64,000 bases of DNA, from the NCBI RefSeq assembly GCF_003730295.1, contig NZ_QTSZ01000047.1, forward strand, positions 124,001 through 188,000. Direction: 5' to 3'. The position numbers and the translations under genes are program-made. This stretch comes from Ornithinibacillus gellani. Its GTDB lineage: Bacteria > Bacillota > Bacilli > Bacillales > Amphibacillaceae. The notes under the pieces were generated by a model. That model did not search any database. It worked only from the letters and a program-made list of their open reading frames with translations, and had not been told where the DNA came from. Positions 56,756 to 64,000 of the stretch are shown here, piece by piece; the first letter of the stretch is position 1; each line of letters begins with the position of its first letter.

Positions 56756-56924
56756 TTTTTTTCCTCCTTTCCATTGATCATTAGTATAGTAAATGATAAA
56801 GACCTCCATTCTGCGCGGGCATTTTGAAAAAAAGATATAGGATAGGGAGAAAATATGCATGCACATCTTCGTTTGTGTAAAAGGTTGAAGGGAGAACCTA
56901 TACCCCATCATCGGTATAGCAATT

Positions 56925-56973
56925 GTGAAACTTCAAGATGCCTCGTAATCGAAGCGGGGTAGTACGTGATAAA
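56925..56973 (+). repeat. Possible decayed remnant of the dispersed element
   Basis: GTGAAACTTCAA (12 bp exact) followed about 30 bp later by GTGATAAAT match the two outer ends of the forward element, with no interior left. Confidence 0.35.
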
Positions 56974-57059
56974 TCAATGGATATGCTAATAATGCAATAC
57001 AGTTAGGAGGACTTTAAGATCCCCCATAATTACTTGACTCCACCGAATCAAAAATAACT

Positions 57060-57088
57060 TTGCCCCAAATTGTAATATATACTATAAT
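57060..57088 (+). promoter_or_regulatory. Sigma-A promoter of prfA-prmC
   Basis: TTGCCC at 57060-57065 and TATAAT at 57083-57088 with 17 bp spacing, 30 bp before the prfA start. Confidence 0.65.
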
Positions 57089-57117
57089 TGTACTGTTAAA
57101 TGAAAGAGGTGACCGTG

Positions 57118-58188
57118 ATGCTGGAACGTTTGCAATCACTGGAGGATCGTTATAATAAATTAAATGAGCTATTAAGTGATCCGGAAATAGCGAGTGATCC
57201 GAAAAAACTTAGAGATTATGGAAAAGAACAATCCGATCTAGAGGATGTTGTCATGGCATATCGTGAATACAAGCAGGTTGTATCCGAATTGAAGGATGCA
57301 AAAGAAATGCTTCAAGAAGACCTGGATGCTGATATGAGCGATATGGTGAAAGCCGAGATTAGTGAGCTGCAACAACGGCAGGAAGTATTAGAAGAAGATA
57401 TGAAAATTCTGCTGTTACCAAAAGATCCGAATGATGATAAAAACGTATTTATGGAAATTCGTGGTGCTGCAGGTGGTGATGAGGCAGCGTTATTTGCAGG
57501 TGACTTATACCGTATGTATTCCCGCTATGCAGAGGGCCAGGGCTGGAAAACAGAAGTCATGGAGGCGCATACGACTGGTGTCGGAGGCTATAAAGAAATT
57601 ATTTTTATGATTACTGGTAAAGGTGCCTATTCCAAGCTTAAATTCGAAAACGGTGCACACCGTGTACAACGAGTTCCAGAAACAGAATCAGGTGGCCGTA
57701 TTCATACATCAACTGCAACGGTCGCTGTTTTGCCGGAAGCGGAGGATGTGGAAGTTGAAGTACATGAAAAAGACATTCGTGTAGATACTTTTGCTTCAAG
57801 TGGCCCTGGTGGACAGAGTGTGAACACAACCATGTCTGCTGTTCGTTTGACACATGAACCAACCGGAATTGTTGTTTCCATTCAGGACGAAAAGTCTCAA
57901 ATAAAGAACAAAGAAAAAGCGATGAAGGTATTACGCGCTCGTATTTATGATAAATATCAGCAGGAAGCCCAGGCTGAATATGATGAAACCCGGAAATCTG
58001 CCGTTGGTACTGGGGACCGTTCAGAGCGTATACGCACCTATAATTTTCCGCAAAATCGTGTAACAGACCATCGAATTGGATTGACCATTCAAAAGCTGGA
58101 TCAAATTTTAGACGGCAGCTTAGATGAGTTTATTGAGGCATTGATTGTAGAAGAACAAACGAAAAAATTAGATCAGATTGGTGAATAA
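57118..58188 (+). CDS. prfA: Peptide chain release factor 1
   Basis: A 356-residue class 1 release factor for UAA/UAG. The hydrolysis motif GGQ is in [15 protein letters not shown]; the stop-codon recognition region is in the segment before it. A coiled-coil N terminus precedes the core. ATG 57118 follows AGAGGTGA at the correct distance; the in-frame ATG 57100 does not. prmC, the methylase of the GGQ glutamine, starts 1 bp after the stop. Confidence 0.96.
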   Translation: MLERLQSLEDRYNKLNELLSDPEIASDPKKLRDYGKEQSDLEDVVMAYREYKQVVSELKDAKEMLQEDLDADMSDMVKAEISELQQRQEVLEEDMKILLLPKDPNDDKNVFMEIRGAAGGDEAALFAGDLYRMYSRYAEGQGWKTEVMEAHTTGVGGYKEIIFMITGKGAYSKLKFENGAHRVQRVPETESGGRIHTSTATVAVLPEAEDVEVEVHEKDIRVDTFASSGPGGQSVNTTMSAVRLTHEPTGIVVSIQDEKSQIKNKEKAMKVLRARIYDKYQQEAQAEYDETRKSAVGTGDRSERIRTYNFPQNRVTDHRIGLTIQKLDQILDGSLDEFIEALIVEEQTKKLDQIGE

Positions 58189-58189
58189 T

Positions 58190-59062
58190 ATGGAAAAGCC
58201 AGCAATGCAATATGAAGTCCTCAAATGGGCTTCTCTTTTTTTAGAGAAACATCATCGTGAACCGTATGTTGCAGAGCTATTATTGCAGCATCACTTGCAG
58301 CAGGAGCGGGCTGCTTTTTATGCCAATATGCGTGAACTGGTCCCTGCAGATGTTGTAGAACGATGGAAAGCAGACGTGATCAAGCATGCCCAGACAGGAA
58401 TACCGATTCAGCATATCATTGGTGAGGCAGATTTTTACGGTCGAAGCTTTCAGGTGAATGATCAAGTGCTTATTCCACGAATGGAAACAGAGGAACTAGT
58501 GGAGCGGGTGATTGCATATGCAACATCACGTTTTTCCACCGATGAACGGTTTACCTTGGTCGATGTCGGTACAGGTAGCGGGATTATTGCGATTACATTA
58601 GCATTGGAGCTGCCCCAGGCAACTGTATATGCGGTTGATATATCCGAGTCTGCACTAGAGGTTGCATCCTTTAATGCGAAAAGACTTGGGGCAGATTGCA
58701 CGTTTTTATTGGGAAATTTCTTGGAGCCAATAGCGGCAATAGGGGAGAAAATGCAAATCATCGTTTCGAATCCACCTTATATTGCCAAGACGGAAAGAGA
58801 CGCTCTTGCCGATACCGTAAGGGACTTTGATCCGGAATTAGCGTTGTTTGCAGCCGACAATGGGCTAGCCGCTTATAAAAAAATAAGCACGCAGGTCCCA
58901 CAGGTTTTGGCGAAAGATGGTGCAGTATTTTTAGAAATTGGCATGAGTCAAGGACCAGCTGTACAAGAGCTTCTTACTAAATCATTACCAAACCATAAAA
59001 CTAAAGTACATCAAGATATTAATGGGAAGGATCGAATGGTTTCCAGCACACCTATCATCTAA
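58190..59062 (+). CDS. prmC: Peptide chain release factor N5-glutamine methyltransferase
   Basis: A 290-residue SAM-dependent methyltransferase that methylates the Gln of the GGQ motif of release factors. The SAM motif LVDVGTGSGIIAITLALE and the catalytic NPPY (IIVSNPPYIAK) are both present, with the N-terminal helical domain of PrmC. ATG 58190 has GGTGA upstream and is translationally close to prfA. This operon is conserved across bacteria. Confidence 0.95.
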   Translation: MEKPAMQYEVLKWASLFLEKHHREPYVAELLLQHHLQQERAAFYANMRELVPADVVERWKADVIKHAQTGIPIQHIIGEADFYGRSFQVNDQVLIPRMETEELVERVIAYATSRFSTDERFTLVDVGTGSGIIAITLALELPQATVYAVDISESALEVASFNAKRLGADCTFLLGNFLEPIAAIGEKMQIIVSNPPYIAKTERDALADTVRDFDPELALFAADNGLAAYKKISTQVPQVLAKDGAVFLEIGMSQGPAVQELLTKSLPNHKTKVHQDINGKDRMVSSTPII

Positions 59063-59074
59063 AATTTATAAATA

Positions 59075-59118
59075 AAAAGCAGTCGGGATTCTAAGTACTA
59101 GAAAACCGTCTGCTTTTA
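59075..59118 (+). terminator. Intrinsic terminator of prfA-prmC
   Basis: AAAAGCAGTCGG pairs with CCGTCTGCTTTT (one mismatch), followed by ATTTAT. A dispersed element begins at its 3' edge. Confidence 0.75.
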
Positions 59119-59215
59119 TTTATCACAGATCAACAGCCAGTAAAGGCCTGATTGGTTCAACTAACAATCCGTGGGGAAGCGCGAAAACCCCCCCACAGAT
59201 TGAAGTTTCACTTTA
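59118..59215 (-). repeat. Dispersed two-hairpin element, copy 7 (internal hairpin deleted)
   Basis: Reverse orientation. It reads TTTATCACAGATCAACAGCC, so the ACTGGCTGT..CCCCCAC half of the first hairpin is missing, as in copy 2 but with different junction bases. The block GCCTGATTGGTTCAACTAAC and the second hairpin (ATCCGTGGGG / CCCCACAGAT) remain. Confidence 0.85.
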
Positions 59216-59283
59216 TTTTCACATTGGATGAATGATGATGAACAGTGAAAATATATATTGACAAAATAAATAATAGATTACTA

Positions 59284-59312
59284 GTTTAAAAGAAGTTTTT
59301 CCTGGCGATACT
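59284..59312 (+). promoter_or_regulatory. Sigma-F promoter of spoIIR
   Basis: GTTTA at 59284-59288 and GGCGATACT at 59304-59312, separated by 15 bp, fit the sigma-F consensus GYWTA-N15-16-GGNNANANT at every fixed position. spoIIR is a known sigma-F gene in B. subtilis, which supports the call. Confidence 0.75.
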
Positions 59313-59342
59313 GCTGTTAAAGACATACACAGGGAGCGGGAA

Positions 59343-59930
59343 ATGATGAAAAAAGCGATTTTATTGATTGGACTATGTGGCATGATTATGATCATATTTA
59401 TGTTGGATTCAAAGCAAAGTGCAAGTGCAGATTATGAAGTTATTCCGGACGACGCCATCCGCTTGCGAATTTTAGCAAATAGTGATTCCGAAGCAGATCA
59501 ACGTACGAAACGTTTAATCCGGGATCAAGTGAATGAAACAATTTCCGGCTGGGTAGCAGCTATTGACGATAAAGAAGAGGCGAAGCAGCTTATTGCATCA
59601 CGAATTCCTGAATTGAACCAATTGATTGGAAAAGAGCTAGCAGCAGCTGGCATGGATATAGCCTATGAGGTGGAATATGATCGCAGTGTATCCTTTCCGA
59701 CGAAGGTATATGGTAATTATTTATATCCTGCTGGTGAATATGAAGCGGTATTGATTACGTTGGGAGCTGGTAAAGGTGCCAATTGGTGGTGTGTACTTTT
59801 TCCACCACTTTGCTTCCTTGATTTTGGAAATGGTATTAGTACGGCAGATGCTGCTGCAGACATATCTGAGCAAGAAGAAGAACCGGTGAAGGTAAAGTTT
59901 TTTTTATGGGAATGGCTTGGTTGGTCATAA
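59343..59930 (+). CDS. spoIIR: Stage II sporulation protein R
   Basis: A 195-residue secreted forespore signal that activates SpoIIGA to process pro-sigma-E in the mother cell. An N-terminal signal/anchor helix (AILLIGLCGMIMIIFML) is followed by the family block IPDDAIRLRILANSDSEADQRTKRLIRDQVN and the C-terminal GANWWCVLFPPLCFLDF. ATG 59343 or 59346 follows GGGAGCGGG. Conserved place between prmC and the ywl genes. Confidence 0.95.
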   Translation: MMKKAILLIGLCGMIMIIFMLDSKQSASADYEVIPDDAIRLRILANSDSEADQRTKRLIRDQVNETISGWVAAIDDKEEAKQLIASRIPELNQLIGKELAAAGMDIAYEVEYDRSVSFPTKVYGNYLYPAGEYEAVLITLGAGKGANWWCVLFPPLCFLDFGNGISTADAAADISEQEEEPVKVKFFLWEWLGWS

Positions 59931-60009
59931 GCTGGACATTCTATGCATAGCATGATAGTAAATAACGGCTAAATGATAAAATGATGAATCAAAGCAGAGG
60001 TGGTAGCAA

Positions 60010-60411
60010 ATGAAAATCATTCCCGCAGTAAAAGCCAATGAGGAAAAAGTAGCAGCATTTACAGAAATCAATCAAGAAATCGATAAAGAAAGGCTGTTAA
60101 GTGCTGGTTATGTGGTCGAAATCCAACAGGAAATACAAGGCTGCTTTGTGTTATCCACAATGGAGGAAGCAGATGAGTATTGGTTACAACAGCTTTTTAT
60201 TACGAAGCAAGCGATGTCAAACCTGCCAGTCTTATTAGAAATGATTGTTGTCATAACGAAAGGAAAGCAAGCCAAAAAACTCTATATCCATAGCCACCAA
60301 CCAGTAGTGGACTTGCTTCTCGATGCCCTGCAATTTCATGAGCAACAGCATCATACCCTTCCAAACCAAGCAAGAAAACAAGGGAAGTGGTGGGCGTACC
60401 ACGTTTCTTAA
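60010..60411 (+). CDS. YwlB-like protein (GNAT-related, function unknown)
   Basis: A 133-residue protein beginning MKIIPAVKANEEKVAAFTEIN. Strand-helix order (CFVLSTMEEADEYWLQQLFITK, then LEMIVVITKGKQAKKLYIHSHQ) is that of a reduced GNAT fold, and the position between spoIIR and ywlC matches B. subtilis ywlB. No clear acetyl-CoA loop (R/QxxGxG/A) is visible, so it may not be an active acetyltransferase. ATG 60010 follows GAGGTGG. Confidence 0.6.
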   Translation: MKIIPAVKANEEKVAAFTEINQEIDKERLLSAGYVVEIQQEIQGCFVLSTMEEADEYWLQQLFITKQAMSNLPVLLEMIVVITKGKQAKKLYIHSHQPVVDLLLDALQFHEQQHHTLPNQARKQGKWWAYHVS

Positions 60412-60422
60412 ATATCAACAGC

Positions 60423-60587
60423 ATATCCACAATTTTTGTGTATAACCCGTCTTATATGTGGATAATTATATAAAAAATGTGAATAAGCTGTAAAACCCTG
60501 TGGATACGTTTTGGAAATCGTATCGTTACAGTGGTGATTGTGGATAAGTTATTTCGAATTCCTCCTCTCCTGTGGTGAATATCCACA
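60423..60587. promoter_or_regulatory. Cluster of seven DnaA-box-like sequences
   Basis: Nine-mers matching TTATCCACA: ATATCCACA at 60423, TTATACACA (minus) at 60437, TTATCCACA (minus) at 60457, TTATTCACA (minus) at 60478, GTATCCACA (minus) at 60499, TTATCCACA (minus) at 60539 and ATATCCACA at 60579. Two are perfect and five differ by one base. They fill the gap between the ywlB-like gene and tsaC. I recall an oriC-proximal DnaA-box cluster at ywlC in B. subtilis. Confidence 0.85.
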
Positions 60588-60650
60588 GGATTTTTCTTTT
60601 GCGTAAACCGCATTGTTCCATTAATATGGAATAGAAATGAGGTTACAGCA

Positions 60651-61688
60651 ATGAAAGATACGATCAGATGGACAATAGATATACCATTATCAGCACAAAA
60701 TAAAAAGGATATAAATAAAGCAGCAAGATTGATTCAGCAAGGGGCTACAGTTGCGTTCCCAACGGAGACAGTTTATGGATTGGGGGCGGATGCAACAAAT
60801 GAAAACGCAGTTGCAAACATCTTTCAAGCGAAAGGCCGTCCACAAGATAATCCACTTATTGCTCACGTAGCAACGAAGGAACAGTTGATGCAGCTTGTGC
60901 AAGACGTACCAGACTATGTTGGGACATTAATTGATACCTTTTCACCTGGTCCAATCACTTATGTATTGCCTAGCAATGGTGTGTGCGCAGTAAATGTAAC
61001 AGCGGGGTTATCCACAATTGGCGTTCGTATTCCAGATCACCCGGTGGCGTATCAATTACTGTTGCAAGCAGATCGGCCAATTGCGGCTCCTAGCGCAAAT
61101 TTATCTGGGAAACCAAGCCCAACATTGGCGCAGCATGTGTGGAATGATTTAGCGGGGAGGATGGATGGCCTTTTGGACGGTGGACCAACAGGTGTTGGAG
61201 TCGAATCAACTGTAGTAGATTGTACAGGTACGTTACCGATGATTTTGCGCCCGGGCGGGGTCACAAAGGAGCAGCTTGAACAAGTAATCGGAGAGGTGAA
61301 ACAAGACCCAGCCTTGCAGCATAGTAAAGAACAACCTCGGTCACCCGGAATGAAGTACAAGCATTATTCGCCAGAGGTCCCGCTTTGGCTTATCCATGGT
61401 TCTGCAGAAGAAATCCAACAGCTTATTATACAAGAGCAGGAAAAAGGGAAGCGAATAGGTGTGTTGGCTAGTGAGCAAACCGCTGCAAAGTTGAATGCTC
61501 CGATTATATACTCACTTGGCAGCAATATGTCTGAAATTGCGAAGGCTCTATATCATCAACTTCGCAGTTTCAGTAGCGAGGCATTTGATCTGATTATATG
61601 TGAAGCTTTTTGTGAAGAAGGACTTGGGAAAGCGGTCATGAATCGTCTGCGCAAGGCCGCTAGTGAATATATGGATCTGAATAAATAA
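60651..61688 (+). CDS. tsaC: L-threonylcarbamoyladenylate synthase (Sua5/YwlC)
   Basis: A 345-residue enzyme making threonylcarbamoyl-AMP for the t6A tRNA modification. The N-terminal YrdC domain has QQGATVAFPTETVYGLGADAT and KGRPQDNPLIAHV; a C-terminal Sua5 domain of about 120 residues (from about residue 230) makes it the long YwlC/Sua5 form. ATG 60651 follows GAGGTTA. Upstream lies the DnaA-box cluster. Confidence 0.95.
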   Translation: MKDTIRWTIDIPLSAQNKKDINKAARLIQQGATVAFPTETVYGLGADATNENAVANIFQAKGRPQDNPLIAHVATKEQLMQLVQDVPDYVGTLIDTFSPGPITYVLPSNGVCAVNVTAGLSTIGVRIPDHPVAYQLLLQADRPIAAPSANLSGKPSPTLAQHVWNDLAGRMDGLLDGGPTGVGVESTVVDCTGTLPMILRPGGVTKEQLEQVIGEVKQDPALQHSKEQPRSPGMKYKHYSPEVPLWLIHGSAEEIQQLIIQEQEKGKRIGVLASEQTAAKLNAPIIYSLGSNMSEIAKALYHQLRSFSSEAFDLIICEAFCEEGLGKAVMNRLRKAASEYMDLNK

Positions 61689-61694
61689 TCTCAT

Positions 61695-61743
61695 AATCCC
61701 CTTAGGACATGCATATAGTTAACAAGCATGTCCTAGGGGGATT
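61695..61743 (+). promoter_or_regulatory. 18-bp hairpin sequestering the mntP ribosome-binding site
   Basis: ATCCCCTTAGGACATGC at 61696-61712 pairs with GCATGTCCTAGGGGGAT at 61726-61742 (one G-T pair), with one further A-T at the base and a 13-nt loop. The AGGGGG Shine-Dalgarno sequence of mntP (61735-61740) lies wholly in the 3' arm, 6 bp from the ATG. There is no T tract on either strand, so it is not an ordinary terminator. Confidence 0.75.
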
Positions 61744-61746
61744 GGT

Positions 61747-62301
61747 ATGTCAGAAACGATGTTGGGCGAATTATCGTCATTGCTGTTAATGGCCATTGCA
61801 TTGGGCATGGATGCCTTTTCTGTTGGGCTCGGTTTAGGGATGAAATTGCTCAGGTTAAAGCGTATTGCAATAATCGGTTTAACGATTGGATTATTTCATG
61901 TATGGATGCCTTTTACTGGGATTATGCTTGGTAAGGTGTTGTCCATTCAAGCAGGTGCTGCAGCGCAACTATTTGGTGGACTCCTCGTCACAGGTATTGG
62001 TGCACATATGTTATTTTCTGCTTTTAATCATGAACAAAAACGAGACTGGCAACCCATTGGGTTAGGTCTGATGCTTTTGTCATTTAGTGTAAGTCTGGAT
62101 AGTTTTTCAGCAGGAATTGGCTTAGGTCTGTCAGGTGTGAAGACTGCTTTTGTTTTATTGTTATTCGGTATTACCAGTATGCTATTAACATGGAGTGGTC
62201 TATTGCTTGGGCGAAAAACACGACATGTGCTAGGGGCTTATAGTGAAATTTTAGGTGGAAGTATGCTCATGGCACTTGGCATGTATTTTATACTCGGTTA
62301 A
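61747..62301 (+). CDS. mntP: Mn2+ exporter MntP (YwlD)
   Basis: A 184-residue protein with six hydrophobic helices arranged as two inverted repeats. The acidic motifs GMDAFSVGLGLG and SLDSFSAGIGLG place the metal-binding Asp residues of the MntP family. It exports Mn2+ and has a neighbour relation tsaC-mntP-ywlE conserved with B. subtilis. ATG 61747. Unlike terC in this window it has no yybP-ykoY riboswitch, but its ribosome site is in a long hairpin. Confidence 0.93.
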   Translation: MSETMLGELSSLLLMAIALGMDAFSVGLGLGMKLLRLKRIAIIGLTIGLFHVWMPFTGIMLGKVLSIQAGAAAQLFGGLLVTGIGAHMLFSAFNHEQKRDWQPIGLGLMLLSFSVSLDSFSAGIGLGLSGVKTAFVLLLFGITSMLLTWSGLLLGRKTRHVLGAYSEILGGSMLMALGMYFILG

Positions 62302-62447
62302 TAGCTATCCATTCCCAATTTTCATCGTGTGCAGTATGTTCGACTGGTTAACAGTGCCGTTTCAATTATGGTATATTAGGGAGTAGACCATGTACGATGT
62401 TGGAACAAAACAAGCTAGAATACCTATTTGGCATTGGAGGAGCAGGA

Positions 62448-63059
62448 ATGAAAATACTTTTTGTTTGCACGGGAAATACATGCCGTAGCCCCATGGCAGA
62501 GGCGTTACTGAAAGCCGCAAGTCCAGATGTAGAGGTGCAGTCAGCGGGTGTGTATGCAGGAAATGGTGAACAAGCAAATCGCAATGCAATCCTATCTCTT
62601 GAAAATCGCGGTATTGACTTGGATCATCAATCCCAGCAGATTAATAAGCGTTTACTGAATTGGGCAGATTTAGTCTTAACGATGACTACACAGCATAAGC
62701 AATTGCTCATTGTAAAATTCCCCAACTTTCAAAATAAATATTTTACCCTTAAAGAATATGTCTCGGAAGCCGATAAAAAGATATGGGATGAGCTAAAAGT
62801 CCTATATGCCAATTATGAGGAAAAACGGTCGCTATTTATTCAAGCAAACCAGCATAAATTAGATAATGTCATCCTTGACCAGCAGTTGGCGGCGCATTTG
62901 CGTGAAGAAATTGAGCAAATTAGACAGCTGGAAGGAAATTTAATCAACTACGATATAACAGATCCCTTTGGGGGTGACCTTCAAGTTTATGAAGCGGCAT
63001 TGGGAGAAATTGCTGATCAAATCGACCTGTTGGCAGAGAAGCTACAACAAAATACATAA
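62448..63059 (+). CDS. ywlE: Protein-arginine phosphatase YwlE with large insertion
   Basis: A 203-residue low-molecular-weight phosphatase fold. The P-loop VCTGNTCRSPM has the nucleophile Cys7, Arg13 and the Thr11 that gives arginine-phosphate specificity in B. subtilis YwlE; the general acid is Asp172 in DPFGGD. B. subtilis YwlE is 150 residues; here about 50 extra residues (about 108-165, helical, rich in Glu/Lys/Gln) are inserted before the acid loop. It should reverse McsB arginine phosphorylation. ATG 62448 follows GGAGGAGCAGG. Confidence 0.88.
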   Translation: MKILFVCTGNTCRSPMAEALLKAASPDVEVQSAGVYAGNGEQANRNAILSLENRGIDLDHQSQQINKRLLNWADLVLTMTTQHKQLLIVKFPNFQNKYFTLKEYVSEADKKIWDELKVLYANYEEKRSLFIQANQHKLDNVILDQQLAAHLREEIEQIRQLEGNLINYDITDPFGGDLQVYEAALGEIADQIDLLAEKLQQNT

Positions 63060-63077
63060 TGGGGTTGAAGCGGTAAC

Positions 63078-64000
63078 ATGAAAAAGCGCTATCGGTTTGG
63101 TCTACGGGTGAAGCTCATGCTGTTCACCACTATTTTGGCTGGTATAACGTATACGACCAGTGCATTTTTTCTGTACGTTTTATATGATATCGTACAGAAG
63201 TATTGGAATATTTCACTGGAGTTTTTCGCAGTCATTACACTTTTACTTGGAATCATTTGGTCTGGGATTCTAGCATACGTAGCAGCGGGTTTTATTACGA
63301 AATCGCTGGAAAAACTAGAACGTGCAGCTGCCCGAGCCGCAGATGGAGACTTGGAGCAAACCATTGCAGTTTCTTCATCGGATGATGAGATTCGTGCACT
63401 TGGGTTGTCATTTGAATCGATGCTGCAAAAATTAAACAGTATGGTGAACAACATTGAGACCCACTTTTCACACACGAATGCTTCTGTTATGGAAATTAAG
63501 GAAGCAACAGGGAAAGCAGCTGAACACTCTACGCTTATTGCTGCATCGATACAAGATATTTCCAAAGGGGCAGAGGGTTCCTCAGATGCAATTCAGCAAA
63601 CAGTGGAAGCAGTAGAAACAGCAACGGAACTTGCAGAACAGGTACAGGATAAAGCGAAACAGTCCATGAGCAAGGCGAGTACCATGCTACAAACTTTGGA
63701 AGCAAGCAGACAGGTCGTTCGTGAATTGGTAGATGGTATTCAGATGCTCGCCAATGCACAGCAAGCATCCCTTCAAGACGTCGACCATTTAAAGCAAAAT
63801 GCATTACAGGTAGAATCTATCATTACGATGGTTGGCGCCATTGCAGAACAGACGAATTTATTAGCATTAAATGCATCTATTGAAGCAGCGAGGGCTGGCG
63901 AACATGGTCGGGGATTTGCCGTTGTAGCAGAGGAAATTCGCAAGCTGGCAGATCAGAGTGCCCAAGCTGTTCAACGTATTTCTTCCTTAATTGAAGCGAT
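63078..64000 (+). CDS. Methyl-accepting chemotaxis protein, 5' part (runs off window)
   Basis: The frame from ATG 63078 is open to the window end (307 codons seen). Two N-terminal hydrophobic helices (about residues 12-35 and 47-70) are separated by only a short outside loop, so the ligand domain is minimal. A HAMP-like stretch follows, then the signalling hairpin tip [19 protein letters not shown] and [19 protein letters not shown] short-loop receptor of this kind may sense internal or membrane signals. It lies 18 bp after ywlE. Confidence 0.9.
   Translation, partial: MKKRYRFGLRVKLMLFTTILAGITYTTSAFFLYVLYDIVQKYWNISLEFFAVITLLLGIIWSGILAYVAAGFITKSLEKLERAAARAADGDLEQTIAVSSSDDEIRALGLSFESMLQKLNSMVNNIETHFSHTNASVMEIKEATGKAAEHSTLIAASIQDISKGAEGSSDAIQQTVEAVETATELAEQVQDKAKQSMSKASTMLQTLEASRQVVRELVDGIQMLANAQQASLQDVDHLKQNALQVESIITMVGAIAEQTNLLALNASIEAARAGEHGRGFAVVAEEIRKLADQSAQAVQRISSLIEA

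Noticed and set aside
59231-59290. Vegetative promoter of spoIIR at TTGACA 59258
   Set aside because: No acceptable -10 at 16-18 bp; the sigma-F sequence downstream is a far better fit.

Overview
The window is a low-GC Firmicute chromosome segment from a spore former of the family Bacillaceae, most likely the Oceanobacillus/Virgibacillus group. The spore genes (cwlJ, gerQ, spo0F, spoIIR, a CotA-type laccase, a PBP2D-type penicillin-binding protein), the AGGAGG-type ribosome sites, the frequent TTG/GTG starts and the gene order support this. From about 20 kb onward the order follows the Bacillus subtilis ywd-ywf-ywg-ywh-ywi-ywj-ywl chromosome arm. No rRNA, tRNA, intact insertion sequence, prophage or CRISPR array was seen.

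Layout. 1-5.6 kb: 3' end of a phosphoglucomutase, a TerC-type Mn exporter under a yybP-ykoY riboswitch, an RsgA-type GTPase, two small stress-type proteins and the cystine importer TcyP. 5.6-13.7 kb: divergent ligD and ku (two-component NHEJ), a membrane acyltransferase, a YjiH-type GATE protein and an AarF-kinase/phasin-like pair. 14.1-18.9 kb: a three-subunit heme-copper oxidase followed closely by a YerD-type glutamate-synthase-like flavoprotein. 19-31 kb: small conserved genes, cwlJ-gerQ, hemQ, pta, lipL, ywfO-ywgA, ywhD, a class A PBP and ywiB. 31.4-43.4 kb: acyl-CoA degradation (fadF, thiolase, 3-hydroxyacyl-CoA dehydrogenase, two acyl-CoA dehydrogenases, meaB, a TetR regulator, icmF), with a FadR-like operator in front of fadF. 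43.9-59 kb: rpoE, pyrG, spo0F, fbaA, tal, murA2, glpX, rho, rpmE2, tdk, a CotA laccase, prfA and prmC. 59.3-64 kb: spoIIR, ywlB-like, tsaC/ywlC, mntP, ywlE and the start of a chemoreceptor gene.

Non-coding structure is the most unusual part. Two related tandem arrays with an exact 52-bp period (19.56-19.88 kb and 46.66-47.05 kb) lie 27 kb apart, and each unit carries an imperfect dyad. A dispersed element of about 155 bp with two hairpins occurs at least seven times in intergenic gaps, with deletion derivatives and solo ends. Seven DnaA-box-like 9-mers cluster in 165 bp upstream of tsaC. An 18-bp hairpin covers the whole Shine-Dalgarno sequence of mntP. Recognisable control signals include the Mn riboswitch, the pyrG G-run attenuator, a sigma-F promoter before spoIIR, a sigma-B-like promoter before the acyltransferase, and FadR, TetR and cre candidates in the acyl-CoA region.
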